A DNA stretch of 64,000 bases from Aliivibrio finisterrensis (GTDB lineage Bacteria; Pseudomonadota; Gammaproteobacteria; Enterobacterales; Vibrionaceae). Position numbers and translations under genes: made by a program. Below, piece after piece: positions 7,666 to 18,110 of the stretch. The notes beneath the pieces were generated by a model, which was given only the letters and a program-made list of their open reading frames with translations, did not search any database and was not told the DNA's origin. Each line of letters begins with the position of its first letter. Within the stretch, counting starts at the first letter, position 1. The stretch covers positions 1 to 64,000 of the forward strand of contig NZ_WBVP01000017.1 of assembly GCF_008933155.1 (NCBI RefSeq), in the 5' to 3' direction.

Positions 7666-9561
7666 TTAGGCTAAATCAGCCACGCTTGTACAGACTGATA
7701 CTTTATTTCTTCCATTCGCTTTTGACTCGTACAAAGCAAGATCTGCGCACTTGTAAGCGTTTTCTCTAGAGTGATTAATGTCCGTTAAACCTCCGCTAAT
7801 GGTTACTTGGTACTCATCTAAACGAGAAACGGCAATACGAAGTCGGTTAATGACCATGTCTGCATCTTTTAATTCCGTATGCGGCATGATAATCGCAAAT
7901 TCTTCACCACCTATTCGAGCCACAAAGTCAGTTTCTCGGCTGCCATCTTTCAATACTCTGGCAACCAACCTAATGACTTCATCACCAATTTCATGTCCAA
8001 GAGTATCATTAATACGTTTAAACCAATCAATATCTAAAATGGCTAAACAGCATTGGTGCACAGGGTAATAACGATTGGTTAATAGCATCTGATTTTCTAA
8101 TTCAAATTCAAATTTACGTCGATTCCAGCAATCAGAAAGTGAATCTTTTTCACTTAGATAACGTAGCTCTTTTTCTAATAGTTTTCGCTGTGTAATATCA
8201 ATATAAGAAATAATATAATACTGAACTTCGTTTCTTTTGTTCATAACTGATTGCATTCTAACTAATAAACTTAGTTCTTCTTGGTTCTTACCTAATACGT
8301 CAATTTCACCTTGCCACGCTCCAAGTTCTTCCACTTGTTTCCAATTATTCAGTCTTTTCTGAAATTGTTCACAGTTTGACACCAATACATCAAAAGTACT
8401 TTTCCCTATAGAATCATCTGATGTAAAACCAGAAATTGAAGTGAATGCCGTATTTACTTTAAGAATACGCTGATGTTTATCGGTGATAACAACTGCTGAC
8501 ATTCCCTCCAATGCCGATTTTGCTAACTGGCTATCTAGGTTTGACCTATCCCATAACGTTAATAAAATACCCAGAGGGATAACAATTAAGCCGAGCAATA
8601 GAAAAACAATGGCAGCCTCTTCTACCACCTCTACTTTTAGGTAATAAAAAGAGTTTTCAAGCGCCTTCTCAGGATAACAAAGTAAAAAATAAGCGCCTTT
8701 ATTAGGGTATCTTTTATCAATAGAAAAACGATAAAAAGAATAAATGCTACCGTTTAAATAAGTGCTGCCAACTTGCACCTCTGAAATGATATTCCACAGT
8801 TCTGGTTTTTCTTCTTTTAGTGTTTTGTCTTCTCTACCATTAACTAAATGGCCAAATATCTCTTCAGGTTTATCACTTAAAAGATAATAACCATCTTGAT
8901 TAACAATAGAAGGTGAGATACTAAGTGTTGGTGAAAACCTTACGACATTAACGATACTAGAATCACTTAACTCAGCTAATACATACCCCTTTCTTACACC
9001 GGAGATATCAATAGGGATAGATATCTGCATCATTGGTTTATATATTCCTGAGCTTGCTAATTTATGATTAAGAATAACCCCTTCAGAGAAAATACGCCCT
9101 TCAGGTAGCTGGGTAAGTGTCTTTAAGTGTAAATCGGTTACTGCTTGCTCACCGGTTATCTGTTTTATGGTTTTTCCAGTATTCGCATCATAAGTAAATG
9201 AAAATAAACTGCCTCCATTCTCATTGACTAACTCCAGCCTCGAAAAGAACTTTTCAACCTCCATAAGACGAAGCCAAGAGGATTCAACCGCTTGCTGAAC
9301 ACGTAAGGAAGGGTATAAAAAATAATCATATAAAGGACGACTTTTAGAAACGAGATCTAATGTGTTAGCTATACGATTAGAAAGTTCATTGAATTCATGA
9401 TGGCTATAAGCCAATTGTCGAGTCGATTCTTTTTTGATTTGCTCAATAACAACTGTTTTTTTCTTCAGGAAATCATTATAAAAAAACAGTGCTGTTATTA
9501 TAGATAAACACAAATATAGACATGCGGAATACACTGTTATTTTTACTTTCTTATTATGCAT
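7666..9561 (-). CDS. Membrane-anchored PAS-GGDEF diguanylate cyclase
   Basis: This 631-residue protein should make cyclic di-GMP in response to an extracytoplasmic signal. A membrane helix lies near residues 9-28, followed by a ~290-residue periplasmic sensor region and a second membrane helix near 315-338. A PAS domain starts about residue 346 (VVITDKHQRILKVN), and the GGDEF domain is at the C-terminus. The active-site motif is intact as GGEEF (551-555), and a product-inhibition I-site RETD (542-545) lies five residues before it, so an active, feedback-inhibited enzyme is likely. No EAL domain is present. The sensed ligand is unknown. The gene is monocistronic or shares a transcript with the 43-residue gene downstream. 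Confidence 0.9.
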   Translation of the reverse strand: MHNKKVKITVYSACLYLCLSIITALFFYNDFLKKKTVVIEQIKKESTRQLAYSHHEFNELSNRIANTLDLVSKSRPLYDYFLYPSLRVQQAVESSWLRLMEVEKFFSRLELVNENGGSLFSFTYDANTGKTIKQITGEQAVTDLHLKTLTQLPEGRIFSEGVILNHKLASSGIYKPMMQISIPIDISGVRKGYVLAELSDSSIVNVVRFSPTLSISPSIVNQDGYYLLSDKPEEIFGHLVNGREDKTLKEEKPELWNIISEVQVGSTYLNGSIYSFYRFSIDKRYPNKGAYFLLCYPEKALENSFYYLKVEVVEEAAIVFLLLGLIVIPLGILLTLWDRSNLDSQLAKSALEGMSAVVITDKHQRILKVNTAFTSISGFTSDDSIGKSTFDVLVSNCEQFQKRLNNWKQVEELGAWQGEIDVLGKNQEELSLLVRMQSVMNKRNEVQYYIISYIDITQRKLLEKELRYLSEKDSLSDCWNRRKFEFELENQMLLTNRYYPVHQCCLAILDIDWFKRINDTLGHEIGDEVIRLVARVLKDGSRETDFVARIGGEEFAIIMPHTELKDADMVINRLRIAVSRLDEYQVTISGGLTDINHSRENAYKCADLALYESKANGRNKVSVCTSVADLA

Positions 9562-9620
9562 ATATTATTCCATACAATCACTTTACAACTTTCCATTCCA
9601 TGTAGCTTCATAGCATTAAC

Positions 9621-9658
9621 AATAAAGCCTTCTTGTATGATAAAAGAAGGCTTTATTA
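9621..9658 (-). terminator. ilvIH terminator
   Basis: AATAAAGCCTTCTT pairs perfectly with AAGAAGGCTTTATT across a 10-nt loop, about 40 bases past the ilvH stop. The structure is symmetric and T-rich on both sides. Confidence 0.75.
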
Positions 9659-9694
9659 AACAATGGTAACTAAATAAGGGAAACAATTACAGGG

Positions 9695-10189
9695 TTACAC
9701 CCTTAGTGATTTTTCTCCACGAGCAATGCCTACTACGCCACTTCTTGCTACCTCAACGACTTCAGTTACCTCTGCGACGGCCGTAATAAATGCATCGAGT
9801 TTCTCTGACGTTCCAGCAAGCTGAATGGTATATAGAGAACTGGTTACATCAACAATCTGTCCACGAAAAATATCTGCTGTACGTTTTACTTCAGCTCTTG
9901 CAAAACCACTGGCTTTCACTTTAACCAATAATAACTCTCGCTCAACATGTTCAGTTTCCGTCACTTCTTGAACTTTAATTACATCAATTAATTTATGTAA
10001 TTGTTTCTGGATCTGTTCAAGTTCCATTGCATCACTTGCTGTCGTAATATTTAAGCGAGAAAGCGTTGGATCTTCTGTTGGTGATACGGTTAACGATTCA
10101 ATGTTATAACCACGCTGAGAAAATAAGCCAACAACACGTGATAAAGAACCCGGTTCATTCTCTAATAATAGTGAAATAATATGTCTCAT
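9695..10189 (-). CDS. ilvH: Acetolactate synthase III small (regulatory) subunit
   Basis: This is the regulatory subunit of acetohydroxyacid synthase, giving valine sensitivity and full activity to the IlvI catalytic subunit in branched-chain amino acid synthesis. The N-terminal ACT domain starts [19 protein letters not shown] and contains GLFSQRGYNIESLTV; a C-terminal regulatory domain follows. I take the ATG at 10189, giving 164 residues as in the E. coli protein. Its A overlaps the last base of the ilvI stop codon (TAATG), showing translational coupling. The longer frame to 10216 runs into ilvI and is unlikely. Confidence 0.95.
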   Translation of the reverse strand: MRHIISLLLENEPGSLSRVVGLFSQRGYNIESLTVSPTEDPTLSRLNITTASDAMELEQIQKQLHKLIDVIKVQEVTETEHVERELLLVKVKASGFARAEVKRTADIFRGQIVDVTSSLYTIQLAGTSEKLDAFITAVAEVTEVVEVARSGVVGIARGEKSLRV

Positions 10190-11910
10190 TAGGTTCTCTC
10201 CGTTTTGCTTAACCACATATTATCCATTGCTTCACCTTTGATCTGCATCGGATATACGTGCTCTGTTTCATCTACATTTATATCAACAAACACCAACCGT
10301 TCTGTTAATGACAGCGCCTTCTCTAATCCAGATTCAAGCTCATCTGGATGGTTGATTCGAATACCAATATGGCCATAAGCTTCTGCAATCGCAGCAAAAT
10401 CAGGTACTGATGTCATGTAAGAATTAGAGTGACGACCTTGATAGATGATATCTTGCCATTGCTTAACCATGCCTAAGAAACGGTTATTTAAGTTGATAAT
10501 TTTAACTGGGATACCATATTGCAATGCTGTTGATAGCTCTTGAATGTTCATCTGAATGCTGCCATCACCAGTGACACACACAACCACTTCATCAGGGTGA
10601 GTAAACTTCACTCCTAGTGCGGCTGGTAAGCCAAAACCCATGGTGCCAAGGCCACCAGAGTTAATCCAACGACGCGGCTTATTAAATGGGTAATATAACG
10701 CAGCAAACATTTGGTGCTGACCAACATCAGACGCGACATAAGCATCACCATTCGTTAGTCGATGTAAGGTTTCAATGACTTGTTGAGGCTTAATACGGTC
10801 AGGTGAGATATCATAAGATAAGCATTTTTTATCTTGCCATACTGAAATTTCTTTCCACCATTGATCTAAAGCTGCCTCATCATTACTTCCACCTTGCTCA
10901 ACAAGCAATTTCAGCATCGACTCTAAAACGGCTTCTGCCGAGCCAACAATAGGCACATCAACTCGGACATTTTTAGAAATAGATGAAGGGTCAATATCAA
11001 TATGCATGATAGTGGCATCAGGACAATATTTTTCTAAATTATTGGTTGTTCTATCATCAAAGCGCACTCCGACACCAAAAATTAGATCAGCGTTGTGCAT
11101 CGCCATATTGGCTTCATAGGTACCGTGCATACCTAGCATGCCTAATGCATTTTTATGAGTACCAGGAAAAGCACCCAAGCCCATAAGCGTACTGACTACA
11201 GGTAAATTAAGTGATTCTGCTAATTTAATAACGTGTTGTTCTGCTGATGAGATAACAGCACCACCACCAATATACAGCACTGGTTTTTTTGCAGCTAAAA
11301 GGGTTTTAAGGCCTTTTTTAACCTGACCTTTATGTCCTGTTGTCGTTGGATTATAAGATCGCAATGACATCGACGTCGGGTATTGATAAGGGAATTTAAA
11401 CGCAGGGCTCATGACATCCTTTGGGATATCAATAACAACAGGTCCAGGACGGCCTGTTGAAGCAATATAAAATGCTTTTTTTATAATTTCAGGAATGTCT
11501 TCGGCTTTTCTAACTAAAAAGCTATGTTTAACTATCGGGCGAGAAACACCTACCATGTCACACTCTTGAAAAGCGTCAGTGCCAATCATGTTGTTTGGTA
11601 CGTTTCCAGAAAGCACAATCATCGGAATAGAATCCATATAGGCGGTTGCTATTCCTGTAATCGTATTGGTTGCACCAGGGCCTGAACAAACAAGAACCAC
11701 ACCCGGTTTACCTGTTGCTCGAGCAAATCCATCAGCCATGTGCGTAGCTGCTTGCTCATGTCTTACCAACACATGCTGAATATCCTCAGATTTCATGTGT
11801 AGTGCATCATAAATATCTAGCACTGAGCCACCAGGGTAACCAAAAATGTGCTCAACACCTTCATCAATCAGAGACTGTACGATCATCTCTGCGCCAGATA
11901 ACATTTCCAT
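10189..11910 (-). CDS. ilvI: Acetolactate synthase III large (catalytic) subunit
   Basis: This is the thiamine-diphosphate-dependent subunit that condenses two pyruvates to acetolactate, or pyruvate with 2-oxobutyrate, in isoleucine/valine synthesis. At 573 residues it matches IlvI. It has the N-terminal ThDP pyrimidine domain with the catalytic Glu ([16 protein letters not shown]), a central FAD-binding domain, and the C-terminal [10 protein letters not shown]...NN ThDP/Mg motif. The ATG at 11910 has GGGAG seven bases upstream. It forms an operon with ilvH. The neighbouring leuO resembles the enterobacterial leuO-ilvIH arrangement, with an acyl-CoA ligase inserted, as I recall from V. cholerae. 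Confidence 0.95.
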   Translation of the reverse strand: MEMLSGAEMIVQSLIDEGVEHIFGYPGGSVLDIYDALHMKSEDIQHVLVRHEQAATHMADGFARATGKPGVVLVCSGPGATNTITGIATAYMDSIPMIVLSGNVPNNMIGTDAFQECDMVGVSRPIVKHSFLVRKAEDIPEIIKKAFYIASTGRPGPVVIDIPKDVMSPAFKFPYQYPTSMSLRSYNPTTTGHKGQVKKGLKTLLAAKKPVLYIGGGAVISSAEQHVIKLAESLNLPVVSTLMGLGAFPGTHKNALGMLGMHGTYEANMAMHNADLIFGVGVRFDDRTTNNLEKYCPDATIMHIDIDPSSISKNVRVDVPIVGSAEAVLESMLKLLVEQGGSNDEAALDQWWKEISVWQDKKCLSYDISPDRIKPQQVIETLHRLTNGDAYVASDVGQHQMFAALYYPFNKPRRWINSGGLGTMGFGLPAALGVKFTHPDEVVVCVTGDGSIQMNIQELSTALQYGIPVKIINLNNRFLGMVKQWQDIIYQGRHSNSYMTSVPDFAAIAEAYGHIGIRINHPDELESGLEKALSLTERLVFVDINVDETEHVYPMQIKGEAMDNMWLSKTERT

Positions 11911-12206
11911 ATTTATCTCCCGACATTTAAACCCTCGACTTATACGAAATGAATTATCGATAAGTTAATGGTTTACATAGTTAGGGCTTATTTTTAGCCT
12001 AAACCGATATTAATTAAATTAAAATCCTATGTAGATAACAGTTATTGATAACAAAAAACCACCATCACGAAACAACTTTAACCTTTTATTAGCACTTTGG
12101 TCTAGAGGTGTTTTATTAAAATCATCGATATATTTAACGTTGAAGACTAAAGCTCTGATTTTATATAAAATAAAATAGATGAAGTGGTATTTTTTTATAT
12201 AAAAAA
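11911..12206. other. AT-rich region upstream of ilvIH
   Basis: About 300 bases lie between ilvI and the terminator of the preceding gene. I see no coding frame longer than a few codons and no attenuator leader peptide rich in branched-chain residues. By analogy with E. coli, where Lrp and LeuO act here, it may hold such sites, but none is recognisable by eye. Confidence 0.4.
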
Positions 12207-12228
12207 ACCAGCCTATATAAGACTGGTA
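12198..12228 (-). terminator. Terminator of the acyl-CoA synthetase gene
   Basis: On the minus strand ACCAGTCT pairs with AGGCTGGT (one G-U pair) and is followed by seven T, about 30 bases after the stop codon at 12259. Confidence 0.75.
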
Positions 12229-12258
12229 TCTTTTATTATCCAGAAGGGCAAAGATTAG

Positions 12259-14109
12259 TTATGATTTATCTTTCTTCCCTTTTTGATCTTGTTTCTCATC
12301 GTACATTTCTTCAATCTCGTCTTGATAACGCTCACTGATCACTTTACGACGTAGTTTTTGAGTTGGCGTTAGTTCGCCTTTGTCCATCGAAAATTCTTTA
12401 GACAACAAAGTAAACTTTTTAACTTGTTCAAAACGAGCTAATTCTTTTTGTAAATTTGCTACGCGTTTTTCAAGCATCTCTACGATTTCACTGTGTTTTA
12501 TTAGTTCCATGCGGTCATGGTAAGCAATATTTAGTTCTTTCGCGTACTCTTCTAGAGCGTCATAGCAAGGAACAATAAGTGCAGATACAAATTTGCGAGT
12601 GTCGGCAATGACGGCAATTTGTTCAATGAAGTGATCTTTGCCAATCGCCCCTTCAATCACTTGTGGTGCAATATATTTACCACCAGACGTTTTCATTAAC
12701 TCTTTAATTCTGTCAGTGATATATAAGTTACCTTCTGCGTCAAACTCACCTGCATCACCGGTTTTTAAGAAGCCATCTTCAGTAAAGTTCTTTTCTGTCT
12801 CTTCAGGTTTATTGTAGTAGCCTTTCATCACCATTGGACCACGAACAAGAATTTCACTGCTCTCACCAATTTTAACTTCAGCACCAGGCATTAATGTTCC
12901 GATAGAATCTGGATGAAATTTACCATCCTCCCAACACGATATTGTAGCGGTCGTCTCTGTCATGCCATAACCTAACTTCACATTCACCCCTAGCGCATGA
13001 AAGAAACGTCCAATTGTCGCATCTAACTTTGCACCACCACATGGCATAAAGTTGATCTTACCACCTAAAATCATGCGTAGTTTTGACAATACTAGTTTAT
13101 CTGCAATCTTATGTGATTGTTTAAGTAGCCATGATGGCTCACGTTGCTCTTGCTGACATGCTGACATTTTAGCCCCCATGTTTACAGCCCAAGTGAACAT
13201 CACTTTTCGATGAGCGGGTGCACGAGATACTTTTTCATGAACCGTCGAGAAAATCTTTTCATAAAAACGAGGAACAGCACACATTACTGTTGGTTTTACT
13301 TCAATCAACGCTTCTTTGATTAAGTTTGTATTTGGTAGGTAGCAATTTGTTGCGCCTTTATAAAGCACATAGAACGTCCATGCACGCTCAAACACATGAG
13401 ATAAAGGTAAAAAACACAGTGACACATCTTTTTCTGTTAATGCTAAATTTGTGTTATGCCCCTCTAGCTGTGAACCGACATTAATATAATCTAACATCAC
13501 GCCTTTTGGCTCACCGGTTGTACCTGAGGTATAAATCAATGTCAGTAAATCATCCATTTCAGCGCTATCTAGACGAGCTTGAAGCTCCTCTTTATGTATA
13601 TCATCAGCTTTAGAAACAAAATCATTCCACGAGATACCCGCTTGATGATCATTTAAATCAATATCATCACTCAATGCTACAATATGAGTCAATTGAGGGC
13701 ATTGCTCAAAGATAACCACGGCGGCATTATATTGAGCTTGTTCACCAACAAATAAAATACGAATATCAGCGTCATTTATAATGTAGGCCGCTTGAGTTGG
13801 TGTATTTGTTGGGTAAATAGGTACAGGTACAGAACGCAATTGCATCGTTGCAAAGTCGGCAACCGTCCAACGAGGCATATTATTTGAAAATATCCCTACC
13901 TTTTCTTGTACTTTCAATCCATGAGCTAATAGGGCTAATGATAATGTATCCATTTGCTCACCAAATTGCCCCCAAGTAATATCACTCCACGCTTCGCACT
14001 CAGTATCAATTAAAATACTGCACTTACGTTCACGCAATGCGGTAGTATTTGGCTTATTAGCAATATGTTGGCGGATCTCTTTTACAATATGTGGGTTTTG
14101 GATAGTCAT
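12259..14109 (-). CDS. Long-chain acyl-CoA synthetase (AMP-binding, FAA1-like)
   Basis: This adenylate-forming enzyme is of the longer, eukaryote-like long-chain acyl-CoA synthetase type (COG1022-like). It has [16 protein letters not shown] as the P-loop, [26 protein letters not shown], the [14 protein letters not shown] hinge and [13 protein letters not shown]. It should load fatty acids onto CoA at the membrane for lipid use or beta-oxidation. I start at the ATG at 14109 (MTIQNPHIV), about 616 residues, close to homologues; the open frame to 14184 adds 25 residues with no family support. The C-terminus is charged ([11 protein letters not shown]). It sits between leuO and ilvIH. The place is conserved in vibrios, and a metabolic reason is not evident. 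Confidence 0.88.
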   Translation of the reverse strand: MTIQNPHIVKEIRQHIANKPNTTALRERKCSILIDTECEAWSDITWGQFGEQMDTLSLALLAHGLKVQEKVGIFSNNMPRWTVADFATMQLRSVPVPIYPTNTPTQAAYIINDADIRILFVGEQAQYNAAVVIFEQCPQLTHIVALSDDIDLNDHQAGISWNDFVSKADDIHKEELQARLDSAEMDDLLTLIYTSGTTGEPKGVMLDYINVGSQLEGHNTNLALTEKDVSLCFLPLSHVFERAWTFYVLYKGATNCYLPNTNLIKEALIEVKPTVMCAVPRFYEKIFSTVHEKVSRAPAHRKVMFTWAVNMGAKMSACQQEQREPSWLLKQSHKIADKLVLSKLRMILGGKINFMPCGGAKLDATIGRFFHALGVNVKLGYGMTETTATISCWEDGKFHPDSIGTLMPGAEVKIGESSEILVRGPMVMKGYYNKPEETEKNFTEDGFLKTGDAGEFDAEGNLYITDRIKELMKTSGGKYIAPQVIEGAIGKDHFIEQIAVIADTRKFVSALIVPCYDALEEYAKELNIAYHDRMELIKHSEIVEMLEKRVANLQKELARFEQVKKFTLLSKEFSMDKGELTPTQKLRRKVISERYQDEIEEMYDEKQDQKGKKDKS

Positions 14110-14297
14110 CTCGAATTCACCTTTAGGCTTACACTTGTAAGCTATAATCTGCACAAAGTGTACAATTGGTGGCAAAAAAGGCAACTGTTTCTCTGTATAA
14201 AATGTAAGTATTGTTGTGTGAAACCCATTTCACGAGTGTGCTATTAACAATTTAATTATTTAAAAGCTACATTTCATTTATATCGTATGAGCACCGA

Positions 14298-14325
14298 CAA
14301 AAAAGGCAGTATAAATACACTGCCT
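14298..14325 (-). terminator. leuO terminator
   Basis: On the minus strand AGGCAGT and ACTGCCT form a 7-bp stem followed by six T, about 30 bases after the leuO stop. Confidence 0.75.
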
Positions 14326-14356
14326 AAAACACTTATACTATTTCTAATAACGTAAA

Positions 14357-15346
14357 CTAAAACATCATTCCTTTACTTGATGCTACGACTTCTTCACCAC
14401 AAATAAGCATTAGTTGATCACGCATCCAAATATGCCCTTTGTCCTTTTGGAATGAATCGTGCCAGCTTAAGTAACCACTGATACTTTTTGATTCTAATGG
14501 CAAGTCAATAATCGATAACTGAGCACGATTTGGCATTGAGTTTGCTAGCCATCGTGGTGCTATGGTAATCAACTCTGATTGAGACACGACATAAAGAATA
14601 TTGCTGATACTCGCCCCTTTATAAACTTGCTCATAAATTGGGTCCATGTAAATATGATCGGCAAAACCTTTGGTATTTTCAAGACGAGCTGGCACCGCAT
14701 GTTTCTCACTCGCTAATTGTTCTTTTGTTATGCTTCCTTGGATTCGAGGATGATTTACAGAGGTTACAACCACAAGTTCATCAGTAAATAACTCGGTACT
14801 CATGTATCCCGGCTGATCAAAGTGCACATAATCAATAACGAAATCGACTTCTTGGTAACGTAATTTTTGAGCGATATCAGATTCATGCTCACCAGATAGC
14901 TTAAGGTTTATATAAGGCGCTTTTTGTTGAATCTCTCGCATAAGACTCGGAGCAAAACGAATATCCGATGGACTGCAAATGGAGAGTTTAAATTGTCTTA
15001 CTGAAGTTTCAGGGGAGAATGTAGAGCTTGGCAATTCATTTTTTACTAATTGTAATGCCTGGCGCATTGGAGCAAATAGTTGACGAGCTCGTTGTGTCGG
15101 TTGTATGCCTCTTCCATGACGAATAAATAACTCATCATTAAACATCACTTTTAATCGAGAAACCGCATTACTTACTGCTGGTTGTGACATTCCTAAATTG
15201 CGAGCCGCACGTGTAATATTTTGCTCTTGCATCACAGCATCAAATACAGTCAATAGATTCAAATCGACACTTCGCAGCACTTGTTCTGAACTGACACTAT
15301 TTCCTGCCATATCTCCAAGCATTGGGGTGATTTTTGGCGTATTCAT
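14357..15346 (-). CDS. leuO: LysR-family regulator LeuO
   Basis: LeuO is a LysR-type regulator that in enteric bacteria antagonises H-NS silencing and in Vibrio cholerae takes part in stress and virulence control. The N-terminal winged helix-turn-helix is clear (NITRAARNLGMSQPAVSNAV, about residues 42-61), preceded by the typical RSVDLNLLTVFDAVMQEQ. A periplasmic-binding-protein-like effector domain follows, with LSICSPSDIRFAP. Length is 329 residues from MNTPKITPM; a Met ten residues in is a possible alternative start. Assignment rests on sequence likeness and on the leuO/acyl-CoA ligase/ilvIH order. The upstream region is very AT-rich, as expected for an H-NS-bound gene. Confidence 0.88.
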   Translation of the reverse strand: MNTPKITPMLGDMAGNSVSSEQVLRSVDLNLLTVFDAVMQEQNITRAARNLGMSQPAVSNAVSRLKVMFNDELFIRHGRGIQPTQRARQLFAPMRQALQLVKNELPSSTFSPETSVRQFKLSICSPSDIRFAPSLMREIQQKAPYINLKLSGEHESDIAQKLRYQEVDFVIDYVHFDQPGYMSTELFTDELVVVTSVNHPRIQGSITKEQLASEKHAVPARLENTKGFADHIYMDPIYEQVYKGASISNILYVVSQSELITIAPRWLANSMPNRAQLSIIDLPLESKSISGYLSWHDSFQKDKGHIWMRDQLMLICGEEVVASSKGMMF

Positions 15347-15638
15347 TATGTTTCTCTCAATCGGCAGTGAATCAATTAATTCAAAAAATTAATAGCTAAA
15401 GAATAAGTGGCTACGCTTATTATTGTTATGTTTGAACTATTTATCGTATATATGTTAGCCAACTCAGGGACATCATTACTGAATAGATTTACAAAATCTA
15501 TAGCATGCAAAATATTTTAATTTTAATTTATGCTTAATTTAACTTAATTACAGCTAACCCTCTATAAAACAAGGACCTGATAAAAAATATAAAATAACCT
15601 AAAAACGCGTTAAATCCGTTTGTTCTTACAATAAGTAC
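15347..15638. promoter_or_regulatory. AT-rich leuO upstream region with a dyad
   Basis: About 290 bases without a credible gene. The sequence is strongly AT-rich. One dyad, AATAAG-8-CTTATT at 15402-15421, has the shape of a LysR-family site about 55-75 bases before the leuO start and could be an autoregulatory site. This is inference from symmetry only. Confidence 0.35.
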
Positions 15639-15665
15639 AAAAAAGCCATGTTATACAACATGGCT
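15638..15665 (-). terminator. metBL terminator
   Basis: AGCCATGTT pairs perfectly with AACATGGCT across a four-base loop, and on the minus strand it is followed by a T run. It lies about 28 bases after the metL stop. Confidence 0.85.
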
Positions 15666-15692
15666 CAAATAATAAGACGGTTATTTAAGGTA

Positions 15693-18110
15693 TTAAAAAA
15701 GCGCAGAGATACGATTTAAATCTGACTGAATAGCTCCGGCTGTTACCGCTCTTCCTGCCCCAGGACCTCGGATAACTAATGGGTTATCTTTATACCATTT
15801 ACTTTCAATAGCAAAGATATTATCGCAAGGTAATAAATTTGCTAAAGCATGATATTCAGACAAGGCTTCAATGCCTACTGTCGCACTGCCATCTTTATTT
15901 AAACGAGCAACATAACGTAATACTTTCTGTTCTTTTTTGGCTTTTTCTAAGCGTTCGAGCAACTCTATATTAATGAGTTCTCCTTTTGATAAGAAATCGT
16001 CTAAGCTGACTTCTTTTAATTCAGTGGGCACTAAAGATTCGACTTTCACTTGAGTCGGTTCAATTTTTAACCCTGCCTCTCGAGCTAAGATAACTAGCTT
16101 TCTCATGACATCAGAACCATCTAAATCGTTCCTTGGATCTGGTTCAGTCAATCCTTGTTGCCATGCGAGATCAACTAACTCTGTAAACGGTACATCACCA
16201 TTATACTGCTGAAATAACCAAGATAAGGTGCCTGAAAAAATACCGGATAACGCAAGGATCTCATCACCACTTTCTCGTAGATCTCTTACTGTATGATTAA
16301 TCGGAAGGCCTGCGCCTACGGTTGCATTATATAACCAATGACGGCCAGTTTTAGCAAATGCATCAATCACCGCTTGATATTCATCACTTGGTGCCGAGCC
16401 TGCAACTTTATTGGCCGAAATAAGATGAATACCTTGCTCTGCAATTTTTGTATATTGCTGTGATAGCTCGGCACTTGCTGTGACATCTAATACCACCACA
16501 TCATCGTAACCCTGTATTGCACCAAGCTGTTCTATCCAAGAAAATTCTTGATAAGCAATTGCTTCATCATCAAAACGTTTCGTTATCGCAGCGCTCTCTA
16601 ATCCATCAAAATCCAGCCAATGGCGGTGACGGTCAATTACGCCAACAAGAGAAAACTGCATCCCATGACGCTTTTCAAGATTACGTTTTTGTTCAGTAAA
16701 CAAAGATAACCATTGAGACCCAATGTTGCCATGCCCACATAAAACCAGTGCAACCCGCTTCTGAGCCTGAAATAAATGCGTATGAATGCCATTGATCACA
16801 GGCGTAGTATCTAGCGTGCGTAATATCGCCACCAAACTTAACCCAGATTCTGATTCGCACACAAACTCAAGTGGACAGTTTTTTAGCTGATGATAGAAAC
16901 CATGGCTATGAATAGCATTGCTTGTCACGCCAGCCCCAACGGCAGCGATCATCGAATAGCCTTCTTTGAGTTTAATCTCAGCATGAACGGCTGAGCTCTG
17001 TAATACGTCTAATGCTTCATTAACGACTTCTGAGGTATAAGCAAGTAATAATGTAAATTGATCCGCTTGTGCTTCTAAAGCCAAAGGCTGAAGCTGAGAG
17101 CGAGTAAGAAGGGAAAGGACCTCTTGTTTTGCACGTTCAAAATCTTGCCCTCGCCCAAAGCCTAATTGAATTAAGTACACTTCTTCAAGTGACGTAACAA
17201 TTTTAGCTCCACGCCCTGAAGCTAATACTCGCTCAATTCTAGTCGAACCAGATTCTGGTTGATAACTGCAGCGTAAACTTAAATCAAGCGCACTCTGAGC
17301 AACAGGTTGCAATGTTCGACTGTGCAATACAGGAGCAGCTAACCGAGCTAACTCACTCGCTTCATCTAAACGAAGTAATGGCAATAAACACGCATCTTCG
17401 ACTTTACGAGGATCAGCACTAAATACCCCAGCTACATCGCTCCAAATGGTAACGCGAGAAACTTCAGCTAATGCGCCTATGACGGTTGCTGAATAGTCAG
17501 AACCATTACGACCAAGCAGAACGGTTTCTCCTTTTTGATCGCAAGCCATAAACCCGGTTATCACAATACGTCCATGAGGATGCTGAGCAATTTTCTCTTT
17601 GAATAATGGCCAAGAATGTGTGCGATCGACCTCTGGCTGAGCAGCTCGCTCTGCGCGTAAAAAAGTACGAGAATCGAGCGGAGTAGCTTGTAGATCAATT
17701 TGATTTAAATACGCAGAAAGCAGTCGAGATGACCATACCTCACCATGCCCAAGAACATCGGCCTGTTGAACGTCAGTTAATGGCGCGTGCAATTGACCAA
17801 TAGCAATCAGTTCTTTATGCAGTAGTTCAAGTAATGGTTCCGCATTATTAGCGCTAAGTAATTCTGAAATCAGCTCTTGTTGGTACTTGCGTAAAGACTC
17901 TAAGACTTCATGCGCTAATCGGCCATCTTTTGATAGTGCCTCAAACCATTCTAAAATTCGGTTCGTTGTATTACCCGCAGCAGAGACAACCACTAAATCA
18001 TGATCATGAGAATATTCTTTTAATATGGTAGCGACACGACGGTAACACTCCGGATCAGCAAGGCTACTACCACCAAATTTATGTAACTGGCGCGTAACGA
18101 CTCCTGTCAT
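15693..18110 (-). CDS. metL: Bifunctional aspartokinase/homoserine dehydrogenase II
   Basis: This 805-residue fusion catalyses the first and third steps of the aspartate pathway, phosphorylation of aspartate and reduction of aspartate semialdehyde to homoserine, on the way to methionine. The aspartokinase half begins with KFGGSSLAD (about residues 11-19) and has LLGRNGSDYSA. The homoserine dehydrogenase half begins near residue 455 with VALVLCGHGNIGSQWL and contains GTLSWLFQQYNGD and DLDGSDVMRKL. Its ATG overlaps the metB stop (TAATG), so the two are co-translated. Pairing with metB and Met boxes marks it as the methionine isozyme MetL, not ThrA. Expression should follow MetJ repression from the metB promoter. 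Confidence 0.95.
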   Translation of the reverse strand: MTGVVTRQLHKFGGSSLADPECYRRVATILKEYSHDHDLVVVSAAGNTTNRILEWFEALSKDGRLAHEVLESLRKYQQELISELLSANNAEPLLELLHKELIAIGQLHAPLTDVQQADVLGHGEVWSSRLLSAYLNQIDLQATPLDSRTFLRAERAAQPEVDRTHSWPLFKEKIAQHPHGRIVITGFMACDQKGETVLLGRNGSDYSATVIGALAEVSRVTIWSDVAGVFSADPRKVEDACLLPLLRLDEASELARLAAPVLHSRTLQPVAQSALDLSLRCSYQPESGSTRIERVLASGRGAKIVTSLEEVYLIQLGFGRGQDFERAKQEVLSLLTRSQLQPLALEAQADQFTLLLAYTSEVVNEALDVLQSSAVHAEIKLKEGYSMIAAVGAGVTSNAIHSHGFYHQLKNCPLEFVCESESGLSLVAILRTLDTTPVINGIHTHLFQAQKRVALVLCGHGNIGSQWLSLFTEQKRNLEKRHGMQFSLVGVIDRHRHWLDFDGLESAAITKRFDDEAIAYQEFSWIEQLGAIQGYDDVVVLDVTASAELSQQYTKIAEQGIHLISANKVAGSAPSDEYQAVIDAFAKTGRHWLYNATVGAGLPINHTVRDLRESGDEILALSGIFSGTLSWLFQQYNGDVPFTELVDLAWQQGLTEPDPRNDLDGSDVMRKLVILAREAGLKIEPTQVKVESLVPTELKEVSLDDFLSKGELINIELLERLEKAKKEQKVLRYVARLNKDGSATVGIEALSEYHALANLLPCDNIFAIESKWYKDNPLVIRGPGAGRAVTAGAIQSDLNRISALF

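Noticed and set aside
14110-14184. N-terminal extension of the second acyl-CoA synthetase
   Set aside because: It adds 25 residues with no counterpart in the family; the ATG at 14109 gives the normal N-terminus.
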